A stretch of DNA of 64,000 bases from Candidatus Falkowbacteria bacterium CG10_big_fil_rev_8_21_14_0_10_37_14 (GTDB lineage: Bacteria > Patescibacteriota > Patescibacteriia > Patescibacteriales > Patescibacteriaceae), in NCBI GenBank assembly GCA_002778705.1, contig PFAM01000023.1, forward strand, positions 1 through 64,000. The letters are read 5' to 3'. Positions within the stretch are counted from its first letter, which is position 1. Every line of letters begins with the position of its first letter. The notes under the pieces are model-generated. The model made no database searches. It was not told the DNA's origin and saw only the letters and a program-made list of their open reading frames with translations. Shown here in pieces: positions 23,460 through 32,392 of this stretch. A program made the translations under genes and the position numbers.

Positions 23460-24833
23460 ATGGATTGGTCAAACATAAAAACTGTCTATATGATTGGAGT
23501 TAAAGGCGTTGGTATGGCAATGCTTGCTGAGTTTTTAGTTAGTTTGAAAATCACCGTTTCAGGTAGCGATGTTGCCGAAGATTTTATGACCGCCCTAGGG
23601 CTGGCTCGTGCCGGCGTCACAGTGTTTAATGGTTTTGATGCTACAAGAGTGCCAAGTAATGTTGATTTGATTATTTATTCCACGGCTTATAACAAAAACA
23701 ATCCAGAATTAGCAGTTGCTTTGGTTGGTAAAGTCCCAATTATGTCTTATGCCGAAGCTTTAGCTAAAGTTTTTAATTATCGTCATGGTATCGCCGTTTG
23801 TGGTAGTCACGGTAAGACTACAACTACCGCTTGGCTTGGTTTTGTAATGGACAAACTAGATTTTAGGCCAGCGGTTATGGTTGGTGCTCGTGTGCCACAG
23901 TTTAATGGCGCCGGTTTGCCTGGGGCTAGCGAATATCTAGTTATCGAAGCTGATGAATATCAAAACAAATTACAATACCTAGAACCCAAAAGTGCTATTT
24001 TAAACAATATTGATTATGATCATCCTGATTTCTATCCTGATCTTGCTAGTTATGCCAAGGCCTTTGCGGATTTTACACGTCGTTTGCCAAGTAAAGGTTG
24101 GTTGGTGGCCAATGGCGATGATGCTCAAGTGGGGGAGATTGTTAAGAATTCTCCAGCTCGTCTAGTTTCTTTTGGTTTAACCGAAGGCAATGAGTTTAGA
24201 GCCACAGAGCTTGCTGTTGCTGCTGGTCAGCAATATTTTCGTGTTTGGTGGAAAGAGCAAGATTTAGGTATGTTCACTGCTCATTTAATTGGTAAACATA
24301 ATGTCTATAATGCCTTAGCTGTAATTGCTGCCGCTTGGCAATTTGAGCCAGATTTAACCAACCTTCGATCTGCAGTGGCTGATTTCTTAGGCACGACTCG
24401 TCGTTTGGAATATCGTGGGGAGTGGCACGGGTCTTTAATTTATGACGACTATGCGCATCACCCCACCGAAATCAAGGCTGTTATAGCCGCTTTAAAATCT
24501 ATGGAACCTAAGCGTCATTTGATAGCTGTGTTTCACCCACACACCTTTACTCGTACCACAGTTTTGTTTGATGATTTTGCTTCCAGTTTTGCCGAAGCCG
24601 ATGAAGTTATTGTTTTAGAGATTTATGCTTCGGCTAGAGAGACTAAAAGCAATTTATCGTCAATGGAATTAGTTCAAGCTATTCAAAAAAACTATCCAGA
24701 TAAACCAGTGCGTTATGCAACTAATTTAGAATCAGCTGAAGCTGATTTACGCACCAATCTAAAAGTCGGTGAAGTTGTTTTGCTTTTAGGGGCTGGTGAT
24801 GTTTTTCGTGTGGCTGATAGATTACTAGCCTAA
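23460..24833 (+). CDS. murC: UDP-N-acetylmuramate-L-alanine ligase
   Basis: MurC adds the first amino acid to UDP-MurNAc in the cytosol. The 457-residue protein shows the three Mur-ligase domains: the N-terminal Rossmann-like GVKGVGMAMLAEFL, the central P-loop CGSHGKTTTTAWLG near residue 115 with the EADEYQNKL carboxylate motif, and the C-terminal DDYAHHPTEIKA near 328 and HPHTFTRT. Family members using L-Ala, L-Ser or Gly cannot be told apart by eye. Starts a murC-murB-dnaX unit, with murB 4 nt downstream. Confidence 0.96.
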   Translation: MDWSNIKTVYMIGVKGVGMAMLAEFLVSLKITVSGSDVAEDFMTALGLARAGVTVFNGFDATRVPSNVDLIIYSTAYNKNNPELAVALVGKVPIMSYAEALAKVFNYRHGIAVCGSHGKTTTTAWLGFVMDKLDFRPAVMVGARVPQFNGAGLPGASEYLVIEADEYQNKLQYLEPKSAILNNIDYDHPDFYPDLASYAKAFADFTRRLPSKGWLVANGDDAQVGEIVKNSPARLVSFGLTEGNEFRATELAVAAGQQYFRVWWKEQDLGMFTAHLIGKHNVYNALAVIAAAWQFEPDLTNLRSAVADFLGTTRRLEYRGEWHGSLIYDDYAHHPTEIKAVIAALKSMEPKRHLIAVFHPHTFTRTTVLFDDFASSFAEADEVIVLEIYASARETKSNLSSMELVQAIQKNYPDKPVRYATNLESAEADLRTNLKVGEVVLLLGAGDVFRVADRLLA

Positions 24834-24837
24834 AGTT

Positions 24838-25785
24838 ATGGATATTAAAAAAAATATCTTATTAAAGGAACATACTACCTTTCGTTTAGGCGGACCAGCT
24901 CGTTATTTTGTAGAAGTTGCCGATAAAGATCATTTGTTAGAAGCAATTACTTGGGCTAAGCAACATAGTTTGCCAATTTTTATTTTAGGTGGTGGGAGTA
25001 ATTTATTAATTTCTGAGGCTGGTTTTTCTGGTCTGGTAATTAAACCTATTAATCGTGAATTAAAAGTAGATGGCTGCAAGATACATCTTGGTGCTGGCTG
25101 TTTTTTGTCTTCAGCGGTGGCATTTTCTGCTCGTTCTGGTTTAGCTGGTTTAACTTGGGGGGCTGGTATTCCAGGAACTATTGGTGGAGCGATACGTGGT
25201 AATGCTGGGGCTTACGGTAGCGATATTAGCGATAGTGTTACAGTCGTAGAGGTTTTAGATTTAACAACTTTAACTTTTAAAATTTGGTCTAAAGCTGATT
25301 GTTCTTTTAGTTATCGTCATAGTCGAATAAAAAACGACCGCCAATTTTTAATTTGGTCAGCAGAGCTTACTTTAGAAGCAGGGGATTCAAATAAACTTCA
25401 AGCCGAAGCTAAAAAAATTATTTTAGAACGTAGCGTTAAAATGCCGAAAGGTTTTTCAGCTGGTTGCGTTTTTAAGAACATTATTGTTGCTGAAGTACCA
25501 GATAGTGCCCAAGACTTTAAAACTAAATACTCAGATAAAATTAGAGGTGGCAAGGTGGCCGCCGGCTTACTGATTGAAAGCTTAAATTACAAAGGCAAAC
25601 AATTCGGTGGAGCAGAGGTTAGTTCTGAGCATGCTAATTTTGTGGTTAATACTGGTCAGGCCAAGTCAGAGGATGTCTATAATCTGTTAAAAGATATTCG
25701 TAAATATGTTTTTCAAGCTTATGGTATAGATTTACAAGTAGAAATAGAATTAATAGGCTTTGACAAGACCACTAATGGCGGATAA
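24838..25785 (+). CDS. murB: UDP-N-acetylenolpyruvoylglucosamine reductase
   Basis: MurB reduces the enolpyruvyl group with NADPH and bound FAD to give UDP-MurNAc. The 315-residue protein begins with the TTFRLGGPARYF segment, then the FAD loop LGGGSNLLIS and the GIPGTIGGAIRGNAGAYG stretch; the C-terminal substrate domain includes KMPKGFSAGCVFKN. In many MurB enzymes the proton donor in this last motif is Ser (SAGSxFKN); here the residue is Cys, as also found in some other lineages. ATG at 24838, 4 nt after murC. Confidence 0.95.
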   Translation: MDIKKNILLKEHTTFRLGGPARYFVEVADKDHLLEAITWAKQHSLPIFILGGGSNLLISEAGFSGLVIKPINRELKVDGCKIHLGAGCFLSSAVAFSARSGLAGLTWGAGIPGTIGGAIRGNAGAYGSDISDSVTVVEVLDLTTLTFKIWSKADCSFSYRHSRIKNDRQFLIWSAELTLEAGDSNKLQAEAKKIILERSVKMPKGFSAGCVFKNIIVAEVPDSAQDFKTKYSDKIRGGKVAAGLLIESLNYKGKQFGGAEVSSEHANFVVNTGQAKSEDVYNLLKDIRKYVFQAYGIDLQVEIELIGFDKTTNGG

Positions 25786-25794
25786 GATAAACTT

Positions 25795-27435
25795 ATGGCG
25801 ACTTTATACAGAAAATATCGACCTCAATCTTTTTCGGAAGTTGTAGGTCAAAATCATATTAAGCTCACTCTGGAATATGAGTTAAAGAGTGGTCGTTTGG
25901 CACATTCTTATTTGTTTTGTGGTCCAAGAGCGGTTGGTAAAACAACTCTGTCTCGTGTTTTGGCCAAATCCTTAAATTGTTTAAATCGTCCTGAAGATAG
26001 TGCTGAGCCTTGTAACCACTGTCAAAATTGTTTGGAGATTATTAGCGGTGCCGCTTTAGATATTATTGAAATTGATGCCGCTAGTCACACTGGTGTAGAT
26101 AATGTTCGAGAAAATATTATTGCCGGTGCGCGTGTCTCACCGTCAACCATGAAATATAAGGTTTTTATTATTGACGAAGTCCACATGTTGTCTTCGGCTG
26201 CTTTTAACGCACTCTTAAAGATTATGGAAGAACCACCAGCTTTTGTAGTTTTTGTTTTATGCACTACCGAAGTCCACAAGATTCCATCAACTATTATCTC
26301 TCGTTGCCAACGTTTTGATTTTAAAAAAATCAGCGTTATGGATATCGTTCATAAGCTGGATTATATTTTAAATGCCGAAGGTATCGCCGCGGAAAAAGGT
26401 GTTTTAGAAGCCATTGCTCGCTATTCTGGTGGCCATATGCGTGATGCTGAGAGTGTTTTAGGACAAATCTTAGCTTTAGCTGAACGCAAGAGAGAGGATC
26501 AGTTACTAACCATTACAGTCGAACAAGCAGAATTAGTTATTCCTAGAAGTAGTTTGACTCAAGCAATACAATTAATTGAAATGCTGGCTATTCGCGATAG
26601 TGGTAACGCTATTCGCTTAGTTAATCTATTAGTTGATGATGGCTATGATTTAAAAACTTTTTTAAACGATTTAATAGAGCTGTTAAGACAGATGCTGTTA
26701 TTAAAAATCAATCCAGAATTATTACCAGCTCTAGGCGTGGATTTGGGGGAATTAATAACGACTCAAATGTTAATAGTATCTGAGAAGATAAATAGCACTT
26801 GGTGTCTTAAGGCTTTACAAGTTTTAATGCCGGTGCGCTTGGCCTTTAAGGACACTATTTTTGGCCAATTACCATTAGAAATGGCTATTGTGGAGCTCTC
26901 TGAGGGGGGTGTTTCTAAGCCTACACCTGTCTCACCCACTAGCGAACCCATCTTGACTAGCCAAACTAAAACTGTTATCGTTGAAAGTTGTCAACCAGTT
27001 CCTCCTAGTCTAGGTGTGTCTGTCTCGTCAAATGGCGGAGTAGTTCCTTTTGAATCGACCGGTGCCTTACCTGATTTAAACCGCATCTTGGCTCTATGGT
27101 CAGATTTTATTTCAGCTTCCAAGCAGGCTAGTGCAACTCTTTCATTTTCTTTAGGAGTGTCTCGGCCGATAGCTGTTAGAGGTAACAAACTAATCTTAGC
27201 TTTGAAGCATAAGATTCATCAAGAGCGTTTAGCTCAAGTAGCAGTCAAAAGCGTTGCTGAAGAAGTTTTAAGTAGGCTTTGTCAAACCTCTATGTTAATT
27301 GAAGCGGTTTTGGAAGAAGCGCCGGAGATTTTAGAAGTTGTTGAGCCGGTAGTATTAGCGCCGACAGCCTCGCCAGCCAATGATCCAATTTTGGATGAGA
27401 TGCTTAAGACCTTTGGTGGACAAGTAGTAGGGTAG
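25795..27435 (+). CDS. dnaX: DNA polymerase III subunit gamma/tau
   Basis: DnaX is the clamp-loader ATPase of the replisome. The 546-residue protein has the N-terminal YRKYRPQSFSEVVGQNHI, Walker A GPRAVGKTT near 43-51, the zinc module with CNHCQNC, Walker B IIDEVHMLS, and sensor SRCQRF. Domain III follows, and the remaining C-terminal 190 residues are a low-complexity linker plus a conserved tail, as in tau. No slippery A-run for gamma frameshifting is obvious. ATG at 25795, 9 nt after murB. The stop is 10 nt before tRNA-Gln. Confidence 0.96.
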   Translation: MATLYRKYRPQSFSEVVGQNHIKLTLEYELKSGRLAHSYLFCGPRAVGKTTLSRVLAKSLNCLNRPEDSAEPCNHCQNCLEIISGAALDIIEIDAASHTGVDNVRENIIAGARVSPSTMKYKVFIIDEVHMLSSAAFNALLKIMEEPPAFVVFVLCTTEVHKIPSTIISRCQRFDFKKISVMDIVHKLDYILNAEGIAAEKGVLEAIARYSGGHMRDAESVLGQILALAERKREDQLLTITVEQAELVIPRSSLTQAIQLIEMLAIRDSGNAIRLVNLLVDDGYDLKTFLNDLIELLRQMLLLKINPELLPALGVDLGELITTQMLIVSEKINSTWCLKALQVLMPVRLAFKDTIFGQLPLEMAIVELSEGGVSKPTPVSPTSEPILTSQTKTVIVESCQPVPPSLGVSVSSNGGVVPFESTGALPDLNRILALWSDFISASKQASATLSFSLGVSRPIAVRGNKLILALKHKIHQERLAQVAVKSVAEEVLSRLCQTSMLIEAVLEEAPEILEVVEPVVLAPTASPANDPILDEMLKTFGGQVVG

Positions 27436-27445
27436 AAATTTTTTA

Positions 27446-27519
27446 TCGGGGATCGTCTAATGGTAGGACAACAGGTTCTGGACCTGTTTATCGAGGTTCG
27501 AATCCTTGTCCCCGAGCCA
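27446..27519 (+). tRNA. tRNA-Gln(CUG) with encoded CCA
   Basis: Acceptor TCGGGGA (27446-27452) pairs with TCCCCGA (27509-27515); discriminator G at 27516 and CCA at 27517-27519. The U1-A72 pair is typical of glutamine tRNAs. The anticodon loop TTCTGGA gives CUG. Its 3' end is the integration site of the adjacent element, and the recombinase reading frame ends on the opposite strand inside it. Confidence 0.93.
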
Positions 27520-29106
27520 GCGTGAACGAAGCGAGGCTAAGCCCGGGTTTTGTGTTGTATTTACAAGGCTCAAAGCCGGTTCTAACTTGGCCAATTCGGT
27601 GTTAAATAATTCTACATTGTCATAGAGTGGCATTAACCAGTTATGTGGCGTAATTGTTAGGTTTTTGTTAATTATTTGGCGGTTCTGACCAAGGCTAAAT
27701 ACTATCTCTCTTTTGCCGGCTTTGTCGGCTTCTAAATAATCTCTAAAAGCATAAGCGGAAAAAATAAACTTCTCTTTGGTTAATTCAATATTGCCTTGAT
27801 TGCCAGTTCCTTTGATTTGTAATTCCAATTTGTTAATGGAATTTTTTAACTTGGTTTTTTCGTCTAAATATTCGTTATCGTCTAATAAATCCCTAGCCCT
27901 CATCATAGTTAGAGTTGAGATATGCTCGTTTAATTCTTTAATCTCGGTCTCTCGGCTGGTTTTAATAACTTGATTATTGGCCTTGTCCACATCTGTTTGG
28001 GTGTCTAAATATTCCAAAGCCCAGTTTAAAAATCTCTCATTCATAGCCAAGCGTTTTAAATCAGTTTTGATTTGTTCGTTTAGCTCTATTTCCTCAACCG
28101 AAGCCTCATGACAATTAGCCTGTTTTCGCTTGTGCGTGCAATGGTAGTAAGTATAGCCCTTAGTCGCTTGTTGGCTCTGGTTGTATTTCGCCTTATGCTC
28201 GGCTGTAATGGCGCAACCGCAGACGCCACAGCTAAACAGTCCTGCAAAGGCAAAATCGTTCTTGTATGGCCGTTTATGACAGCCGTGCTGGCCTAAGAGT
28301 TCTTGAACGCGGTTAAATTCATCCAAACTAATCATAGCCTTATGCTTGCCCGGATATTCTTTGCCGTTATAGGTAATAATGCCAGCATAAAACGGACTAT
28401 TTAAAATCTTGTACCACGCGCTTCGCGACAGCCAGGTATTGCCTTTGCTTTTTCTGATTCTGGTGCGGTAAAACCATTCATAGTTTAATTTGGTCAAAAC
28501 TTCGGTGGCGGAAAAGACCCCAGTTAAATACAAATCAAAAGCCATTCGTAGCATGGCAAACCTCTTTTTATCAACAATAATTGTCCGCTGGCCTTTTTCC
28601 AACCGCATATCATTCAAATAGCCCTCGGGCGCTTGGCCAGGCAACCAGCCCAAAGACACTTTCTTTTCTAAACCTCTTTTGACATCCTTGCCTAATTTTG
28701 ACGAAAAATATTGCGATTGGCTCAAAGCCATTTGCAACATCATAATGCCCTCGGGGCTATTATCAAAATTATATGAGCCGAATTTTAAATCATGAATCAC
28801 GCCGGTGCGGACTAAATAGCTAATAGTGCTAGCGTCTATTTCGTTTCGGCTTAATCTATCCGGATGCCAGGCGATAATGCCGTTGGCCTCGCCAGCTTTA
28901 ATTCTTTTTATCATATTCTCAAAGACTGGCCGATTATATGGCTTAAAAGCCGAATGCCTTTCTTCCAAGACTTCAACAATATTCAAAGAGCCGAAAACTT
29001 CCAAAGCTTTGTCTTTTTGACTGTCTATGGATAAAGCCTGCCGTTCTTCGCCCTCGGTGGACTTGCGGACATAGACAAAATACTTTAAATCTGAATTTTT
29101 AGTCAT
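27457..29106 (-). CDS. large serine recombinase
   Basis: Site-specific integrase of the resolvase/invertase superfamily. I use the ATG at 29106 (MTKNSDLKYFVYVRKSTEGE); an in-frame upstream ATG at 29196 would add 30 residues lying in a hairpin. The N-terminal resolvase domain shows the catalytic Ser in YVRKST and the ALSIDSQ and PDRLSRN strands. The recombinase domain, a zinc ribbon (CGVCGCAITAEHK, then CTHKRKQANC) and a coiled-coil region follow. The last 20 residues (WLGDKDSNLDKQVQN) are an antisense reading of tRNA-Gln, so the natural C-terminus depends on the integration site. Confidence 0.9.
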   Translation of the reverse strand: MTKNSDLKYFVYVRKSTEGEERQALSIDSQKDKALEVFGSLNIVEVLEERHSAFKPYNRPVFENMIKRIKAGEANGIIAWHPDRLSRNEIDASTISYLVRTGVIHDLKFGSYNFDNSPEGIMMLQMALSQSQYFSSKLGKDVKRGLEKKVSLGWLPGQAPEGYLNDMRLEKGQRTIIVDKKRFAMLRMAFDLYLTGVFSATEVLTKLNYEWFYRTRIRKSKGNTWLSRSAWYKILNSPFYAGIITYNGKEYPGKHKAMISLDEFNRVQELLGQHGCHKRPYKNDFAFAGLFSCGVCGCAITAEHKAKYNQSQQATKGYTYYHCTHKRKQANCHEASVEEIELNEQIKTDLKRLAMNERFLNWALEYLDTQTDVDKANNQVIKTSRETEIKELNEHISTLTMMRARDLLDDNEYLDEKTKLKNSINKLELQIKGTGNQGNIELTKEKFIFSAYAFRDYLEADKAGKREIVFSLGQNRQIINKNLTITPHNWLMPLYDNVELFNTELAKLEPALSLVNTTQNPGLASLRSRWLGDKDSNLDKQVQNLLSYH

Positions 29107-29137
29107 AATAATTAGTTTAAAAACAAAAATGGCAGTT

Positions 29138-29177
29138 CCTTGCTCGCCCAGCTTTTTTGTTAGCTGGGCGAGCAAGG
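29138..29177 (-). terminator. 15-bp perfect hairpin upstream of the recombinase
   Basis: CCTTGCTCGCCCAGC (29138-29152) pairs perfectly with 29163-29177; the loop holds a T-run. It lies between the small gene at 29186 and the recombinase start at 29106, so it may attenuate recombinase expression. Confidence 0.7.
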
Positions 29178-29185
29178 TTATTTTA

Positions 29186-29371
29186 TTAGGATTCAATCAT
29201 CTTGGCAACCACTTGCCCAAAAACTTCTTCGGTCATTGGCCTGTATATTCTTTTGACTAAAGTTATTAGAGCAACCGCCTGTCGTTGAGCTTCGGCGCGG
29301 TCTATGGTTTTGCCAAATTCTTGCTTAAAAAGAATGATGAATTTATCCAACTGCTCGTCGGTAAATTTCAT
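29186..29371 (-). CDS. small helical protein upstream of the recombinase
   Basis: About 61 residues, starting at the ATG at 29371 (MKFTDEQLDKFIILFKQEFG). An upstream ATG in the same frame at 29458 gives an unlikely N-terminus. The protein looks all-helical. Similar short helical proteins are frequent next to Patescibacteria recombinases, where they might regulate or assist excision, but I cannot name a family. Same strand as the recombinase, separated from it by the strong hairpin at 29138. Confidence 0.6.
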   Translation of the reverse strand: MKFTDEQLDKFIILFKQEFGKTIDRAEAQRQAVALITLVKRIYRPMTEEVFGQVVAKMIES

Positions 29372-29458
29372 ACCGTTTGTGCTGATGTTCGCACTCACAG
29401 GAGTCAATAAAAAAGAGAGTTCCCCGCAAATTTTCGTTAGATGTGTGGCTATAATCAA

Positions 29459-29987
29459 GTTAAGATAGTAAGGACTTTTTATTTTTTATCCGCTTGGCCG
29501 GCCAGTCGTTTTTCGGCGTTGGACAACCGCCGAAAAAACGATCTGGCCGGACACAAGGCGGACTAAAGAAAATAACCAAACATCTAACTTAACCAAGTCT
29601 AACATAACAAGTTTCAGCAAAGTTATACTGAAGATTTGGTGGAAGAAATAGAAAGCCTATAATCATTGGCTTAAAGGCCTCTTTTTTTACTGAAACTTGT
29701 TAAACATCTAAACCTAATCAACTTAACAAAACAGCATTACCCTAAATTACGGGTAAGATTTGGGGTAAGGACAAATTTATCTTAATCTAAGCCTGTTTTG
29801 TCGCTGATTTTAGGGTAATGTGAGTATAGCAAATCAATGTTCCCAAAAGTTCCGGGTAATATTCTTGTGAACTTTTCAAAAGCCCATAAACATTGACCTA
29901 GAGGCTGGTAATTCTTGGGAACTTTGTTTGACGGCTGAACTTTTAAGCGTTATTATTAAGGCAATAAAATATTTTAGCTTATTACAA
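29459..29987. other. noncoding control region with four nested inverted repeats
   Basis: No gene seen. Repeats: (A) 29498-29550, about 21-bp arms, extended by CCGCTTG/CAAGGCGG; (B) 29605-29617 with 29690-29702, 13-bp perfect arms; (C) 29726-29734 with 29793-29801 and 29735-29746 with 29809-29820, interleaved so that a pseudoknot is possible; (D) 29834-29841 with 29889-29896, enclosing 29845-29852 with 29869-29876. AAAGTTCC (29846-29853) can also pair with 29918-29925. It separates the divergent recombinase and cargo units. Confidence 0.7.
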
Positions 29988-30806
29988 ATGAAACCATACT
30001 TTAAACAAAAAGATTTTTCGCTTTATTTGGCAAATTCTATTGACTTTTTAAATACTGAAATCAAAGAAAATTCCATTGATATGATTTTTGCCGATCCACC
30101 CTATTTTTTATCAAATGGCGGTTTTAGCTTACATGCCGGCAAAAGGGTTAGCGTAGATAAAGGGGCTTGGGATGTTAGCAATGGCCTCAAAAAAGATTTT
30201 GAATTTCATCTTGAATGGATTAAAGCCTGCCATAAGGCGCTAAAGCCGGGCGGAACGATTTGGATTTCCGGCACTTATCACTCAATTTATCAATGCGGTT
30301 TTGCTTTGCTGGTTAATAAATTTCATATTTTAAATGATGTGGCGTGGTTTAAGCCAAACGCTTCGCCGAATCTAAGCTGTCGCTTCTTTACCGCCAGCCA
30401 TGAAACTTTAATTTGGGCAAGAAAAGATCCGATTAACCCCAAAACCAACAAGCCGACCAACACCAAACATACTTTCAATTATGATTTAATGAAAAATGGT
30501 AATTGGCCGGAAGATTTTTTGAAAAAGCCTAATTTACAAATGCGGAGTGTTTGGGCTATGGGAACGCCAAGACCTGATGAAAAAAAATTTGGCAAACATC
30601 CAACACAAAAACCAATAGATTTATTGGTGCGCATTGTTATGGCTAGCACCAATAAAGGCGACATAGTTTTAGACCCCTTTACCGGCTCAAGCACGACCGG
30701 CATGGCTTCTTTTTTGAATGACAGGCAGTTTATCGGTGTTGATTTAGAGAAAAAATATTTAGACTTGTCTATAAAGAGATTAAAAGACTTGGATAAAAAT
30801 AATTAA
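29988..30806 (+). CDS. beta-class DNA adenine-N6 methyltransferase
   Basis: I use the ATG at 29988 (MKPYFKQKDFSLYLANSIDF); the frame is open from 29928 but that part falls in the repeat region. The 272-residue enzyme has the catalytic motif DPPY at 36-39 (ADPPYFLSNGGFSLHAGKR), and the AdoMet-binding DPFTGSSTTG near 229, in the order of beta-class enzymes. HPTQKP precedes motif I, as usual. The motif IV context resembles DpnA/HinfI-type methyltransferases, so GATC- or GANTC-like targets are possible but not shown. Followed 10 nt later by a putative endonuclease, it forms a probable type II restriction-modification pair. Confidence 0.92.
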   Translation: MKPYFKQKDFSLYLANSIDFLNTEIKENSIDMIFADPPYFLSNGGFSLHAGKRVSVDKGAWDVSNGLKKDFEFHLEWIKACHKALKPGGTIWISGTYHSIYQCGFALLVNKFHILNDVAWFKPNASPNLSCRFFTASHETLIWARKDPINPKTNKPTNTKHTFNYDLMKNGNWPEDFLKKPNLQMRSVWAMGTPRPDEKKFGKHPTQKPIDLLVRIVMASTNKGDIVLDPFTGSSTTGMASFLNDRQFIGVDLEKKYLDLSIKRLKDLDKNN

Positions 30807-30816
30807 ACAAAACTAT

Positions 30817-31341
30817 ATGATAAAAGGTGGCATTGGCGGAGCCAATACAAAAACCGGACTTCATTTTGAAGCAGAGGCGGATTTTTTAACTTTAATCAAG
30901 AAACAAAAAGGGTATAATGTTGACGGAAATGATATTTTTTACAACAAAGAAAAAGTGGCAATGACCTTTAAGAAACACGAGCTTTATAGATACCTAGAAA
31001 CAAAGGAAATTGACTATAAAAAGTTTATTTCTAAGAAAATATTGCCCGATGATGCAATTTTTGTGATTATCAGTAATACTATTTTTATTATTGAAATAAA
31101 ATTTCAAACTGTCGCCGGATCAACTGACGAAAAATTACAAACCTGCGATTTTAAAATTAAACAGTATAGAAAATTATTAGCTCAATTAAATGTTGAAGTC
31201 CAGTATATTTATGTTTTAAATAAATGGTTTGAAAAGCCGGAGTATAAAGATGTATTGGACTATATTATCTCAATTAGTGGCTGTTATTATTATTTTGAAT
31301 ATTTGCCATTACAAAAATTAGGCTTGCCGGTGCCAAAATAA
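30817..31341 (+). CDS. probable PD-(D/E)XK restriction endonuclease
   Basis: A 174-residue protein starting MIKGGIGGANTKTGLHFEAE, followed later by DDAIFVIISNTIFIIEIKFQ. The stretch IEIKFQ is a good (D/E)XK core, with Asp residues upstream (LPDDAIF) and Gln or Lys downstream. The small size and adjacency to a methyltransferase fit an orthodox type II restriction enzyme. I cannot say which recognition sequence. ATG at 30817, 10 nt after the methyltransferase. The alternative is a non-restriction nuclease that travels with the methylase. Confidence 0.72.
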   Translation: MIKGGIGGANTKTGLHFEAEADFLTLIKKQKGYNVDGNDIFYNKEKVAMTFKKHELYRYLETKEIDYKKFISKKILPDDAIFVIISNTIFIIEIKFQTVAGSTDEKLQTCDFKIKQYRKLLAQLNVEVQYIYVLNKWFEKPEYKDVLDYIISISGCYYYFEYLPLQKLGLPVPK

Positions 31342-31360
31342 TTTTTTAAAATAAAAATAT

Positions 31361-32359
31361 ATGGAAGAGCAACAAACAAACTCAGAAGAAATCTCTAATA
31401 ATGATAGTGAGACTATTGAAGCTAATGAAGCGAATAATTCGCCGCAGAATGGTCATGTTATTTACAAGGATGTTGTAAAAGCCATGATTAGTGGTTATGG
31501 CAAAAAAAGCAATGAAGAAAGTAAGAATAATTTTGCTGAACTTTTGTCAAAATATTTAAAGCAAGCTGTTGAGGGCAATGCCATTGTTAACGAATATAAT
31601 ATTTTAGTTCTTTTTGATAACACATTAATGGTGAAAAGTGATTCAGATCGTATTTATAAAGCAATTACAAACATAGAAGAGGAAAATAAAAATAAAAAAC
31701 TACTTCTTATCCTTCTTTCTAGAGGTGGCGAGCCAGGTTCCGCATATTTAATAGGAAAATTATGCAGAGATTCGTCTAATGGTAAATTTGTTGTTGTTGT
31801 TCCAAGATATGCAAAGTCAGCTGCGACACTTTTAGCAACGGCCGCAGATGAAATTCATATGGGTGATTTAAGTGAACTTGGACCAATTGATCCACAAATA
31901 AATAAAATGCCAGCACTGGGTTTAAAAAATTCCATTGAACATATTGCCGAATTAGTACAACAACGACCCGGATCGAGCCAAATGTTCGCTCAATATTTGT
32001 CATTAACAATAGAGCCTATTCAAATTGGATACTATGAAAGAGCTGCTAAATCCGCCGAACAATATGCGGAAAAATTATTAAACAGCCATAAAGAAACTCT
32101 TGGCAGTGAGCCTTCGGATATTGCCTTTAAATTAGTATATGACTACAAAGATCATGGTTTTGTTATTGATAAATCAGAAGCTGTTAATATTTTTGGCGTT
32201 AATACAATTAAGATTAAAACCCCGGAATATGATATTGGAAATGAAATATACAACATACTTTCTGATTTTGAAAGCTGGGCTGATATGCTAAACCATAATT
32301 TTTATTTTATAGGCTCTTTGGATAGTAAGCCTGAATTAAAGAAAAGAGAGATTAACTAA
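31361..32359 (+). CDS. SDH/SppA-like ClpP-fold serine protease
   Basis: A 332-residue protein with an acidic, disordered N-terminus (1-35). The core resembles serine dehydrogenase proteinase/SppA-type enzymes of the ClpP fold: SRGGEPGSA at 120-128 (oxyanion-type Gly-rich loop), PRYAKSAATLLATAADEI at 148-165 with the likely nucleophile Ser153, and GPIDPQ at 174-179. Family members are often membrane- or complex-associated; here no membrane helix is seen. It follows the endonuclease by 19 nt and precedes a small gene by 33 nt in what looks like one transcript. A protease in a restriction-modification cargo suggests regulated proteolysis or abortive defence, which is inference. Confidence 0.82.
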   Translation: MEEQQTNSEEISNNDSETIEANEANNSPQNGHVIYKDVVKAMISGYGKKSNEESKNNFAELLSKYLKQAVEGNAIVNEYNILVLFDNTLMVKSDSDRIYKAITNIEEENKNKKLLLILLSRGGEPGSAYLIGKLCRDSSNGKFVVVVPRYAKSAATLLATAADEIHMGDLSELGPIDPQINKMPALGLKNSIEHIAELVQQRPGSSQMFAQYLSLTIEPIQIGYYERAAKSAEQYAEKLLNSHKETLGSEPSDIAFKLVYDYKDHGFVIDKSEAVNIFGVNTIKIKTPEYDIGNEIYNILSDFESWADMLNHNFYFIGSLDSKPELKKREIN

Positions 32360-32392
32360 AAACAATTAAACAAAAGCTTTATTTTAAAAAAT

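Noticed and set aside
29605-29702. A retron or type III toxin-antitoxin locus
   Set aside because: Inverted repeats fit in part, but there is no reverse transcriptase, no tandem short repeats and no toxin gene nearby.
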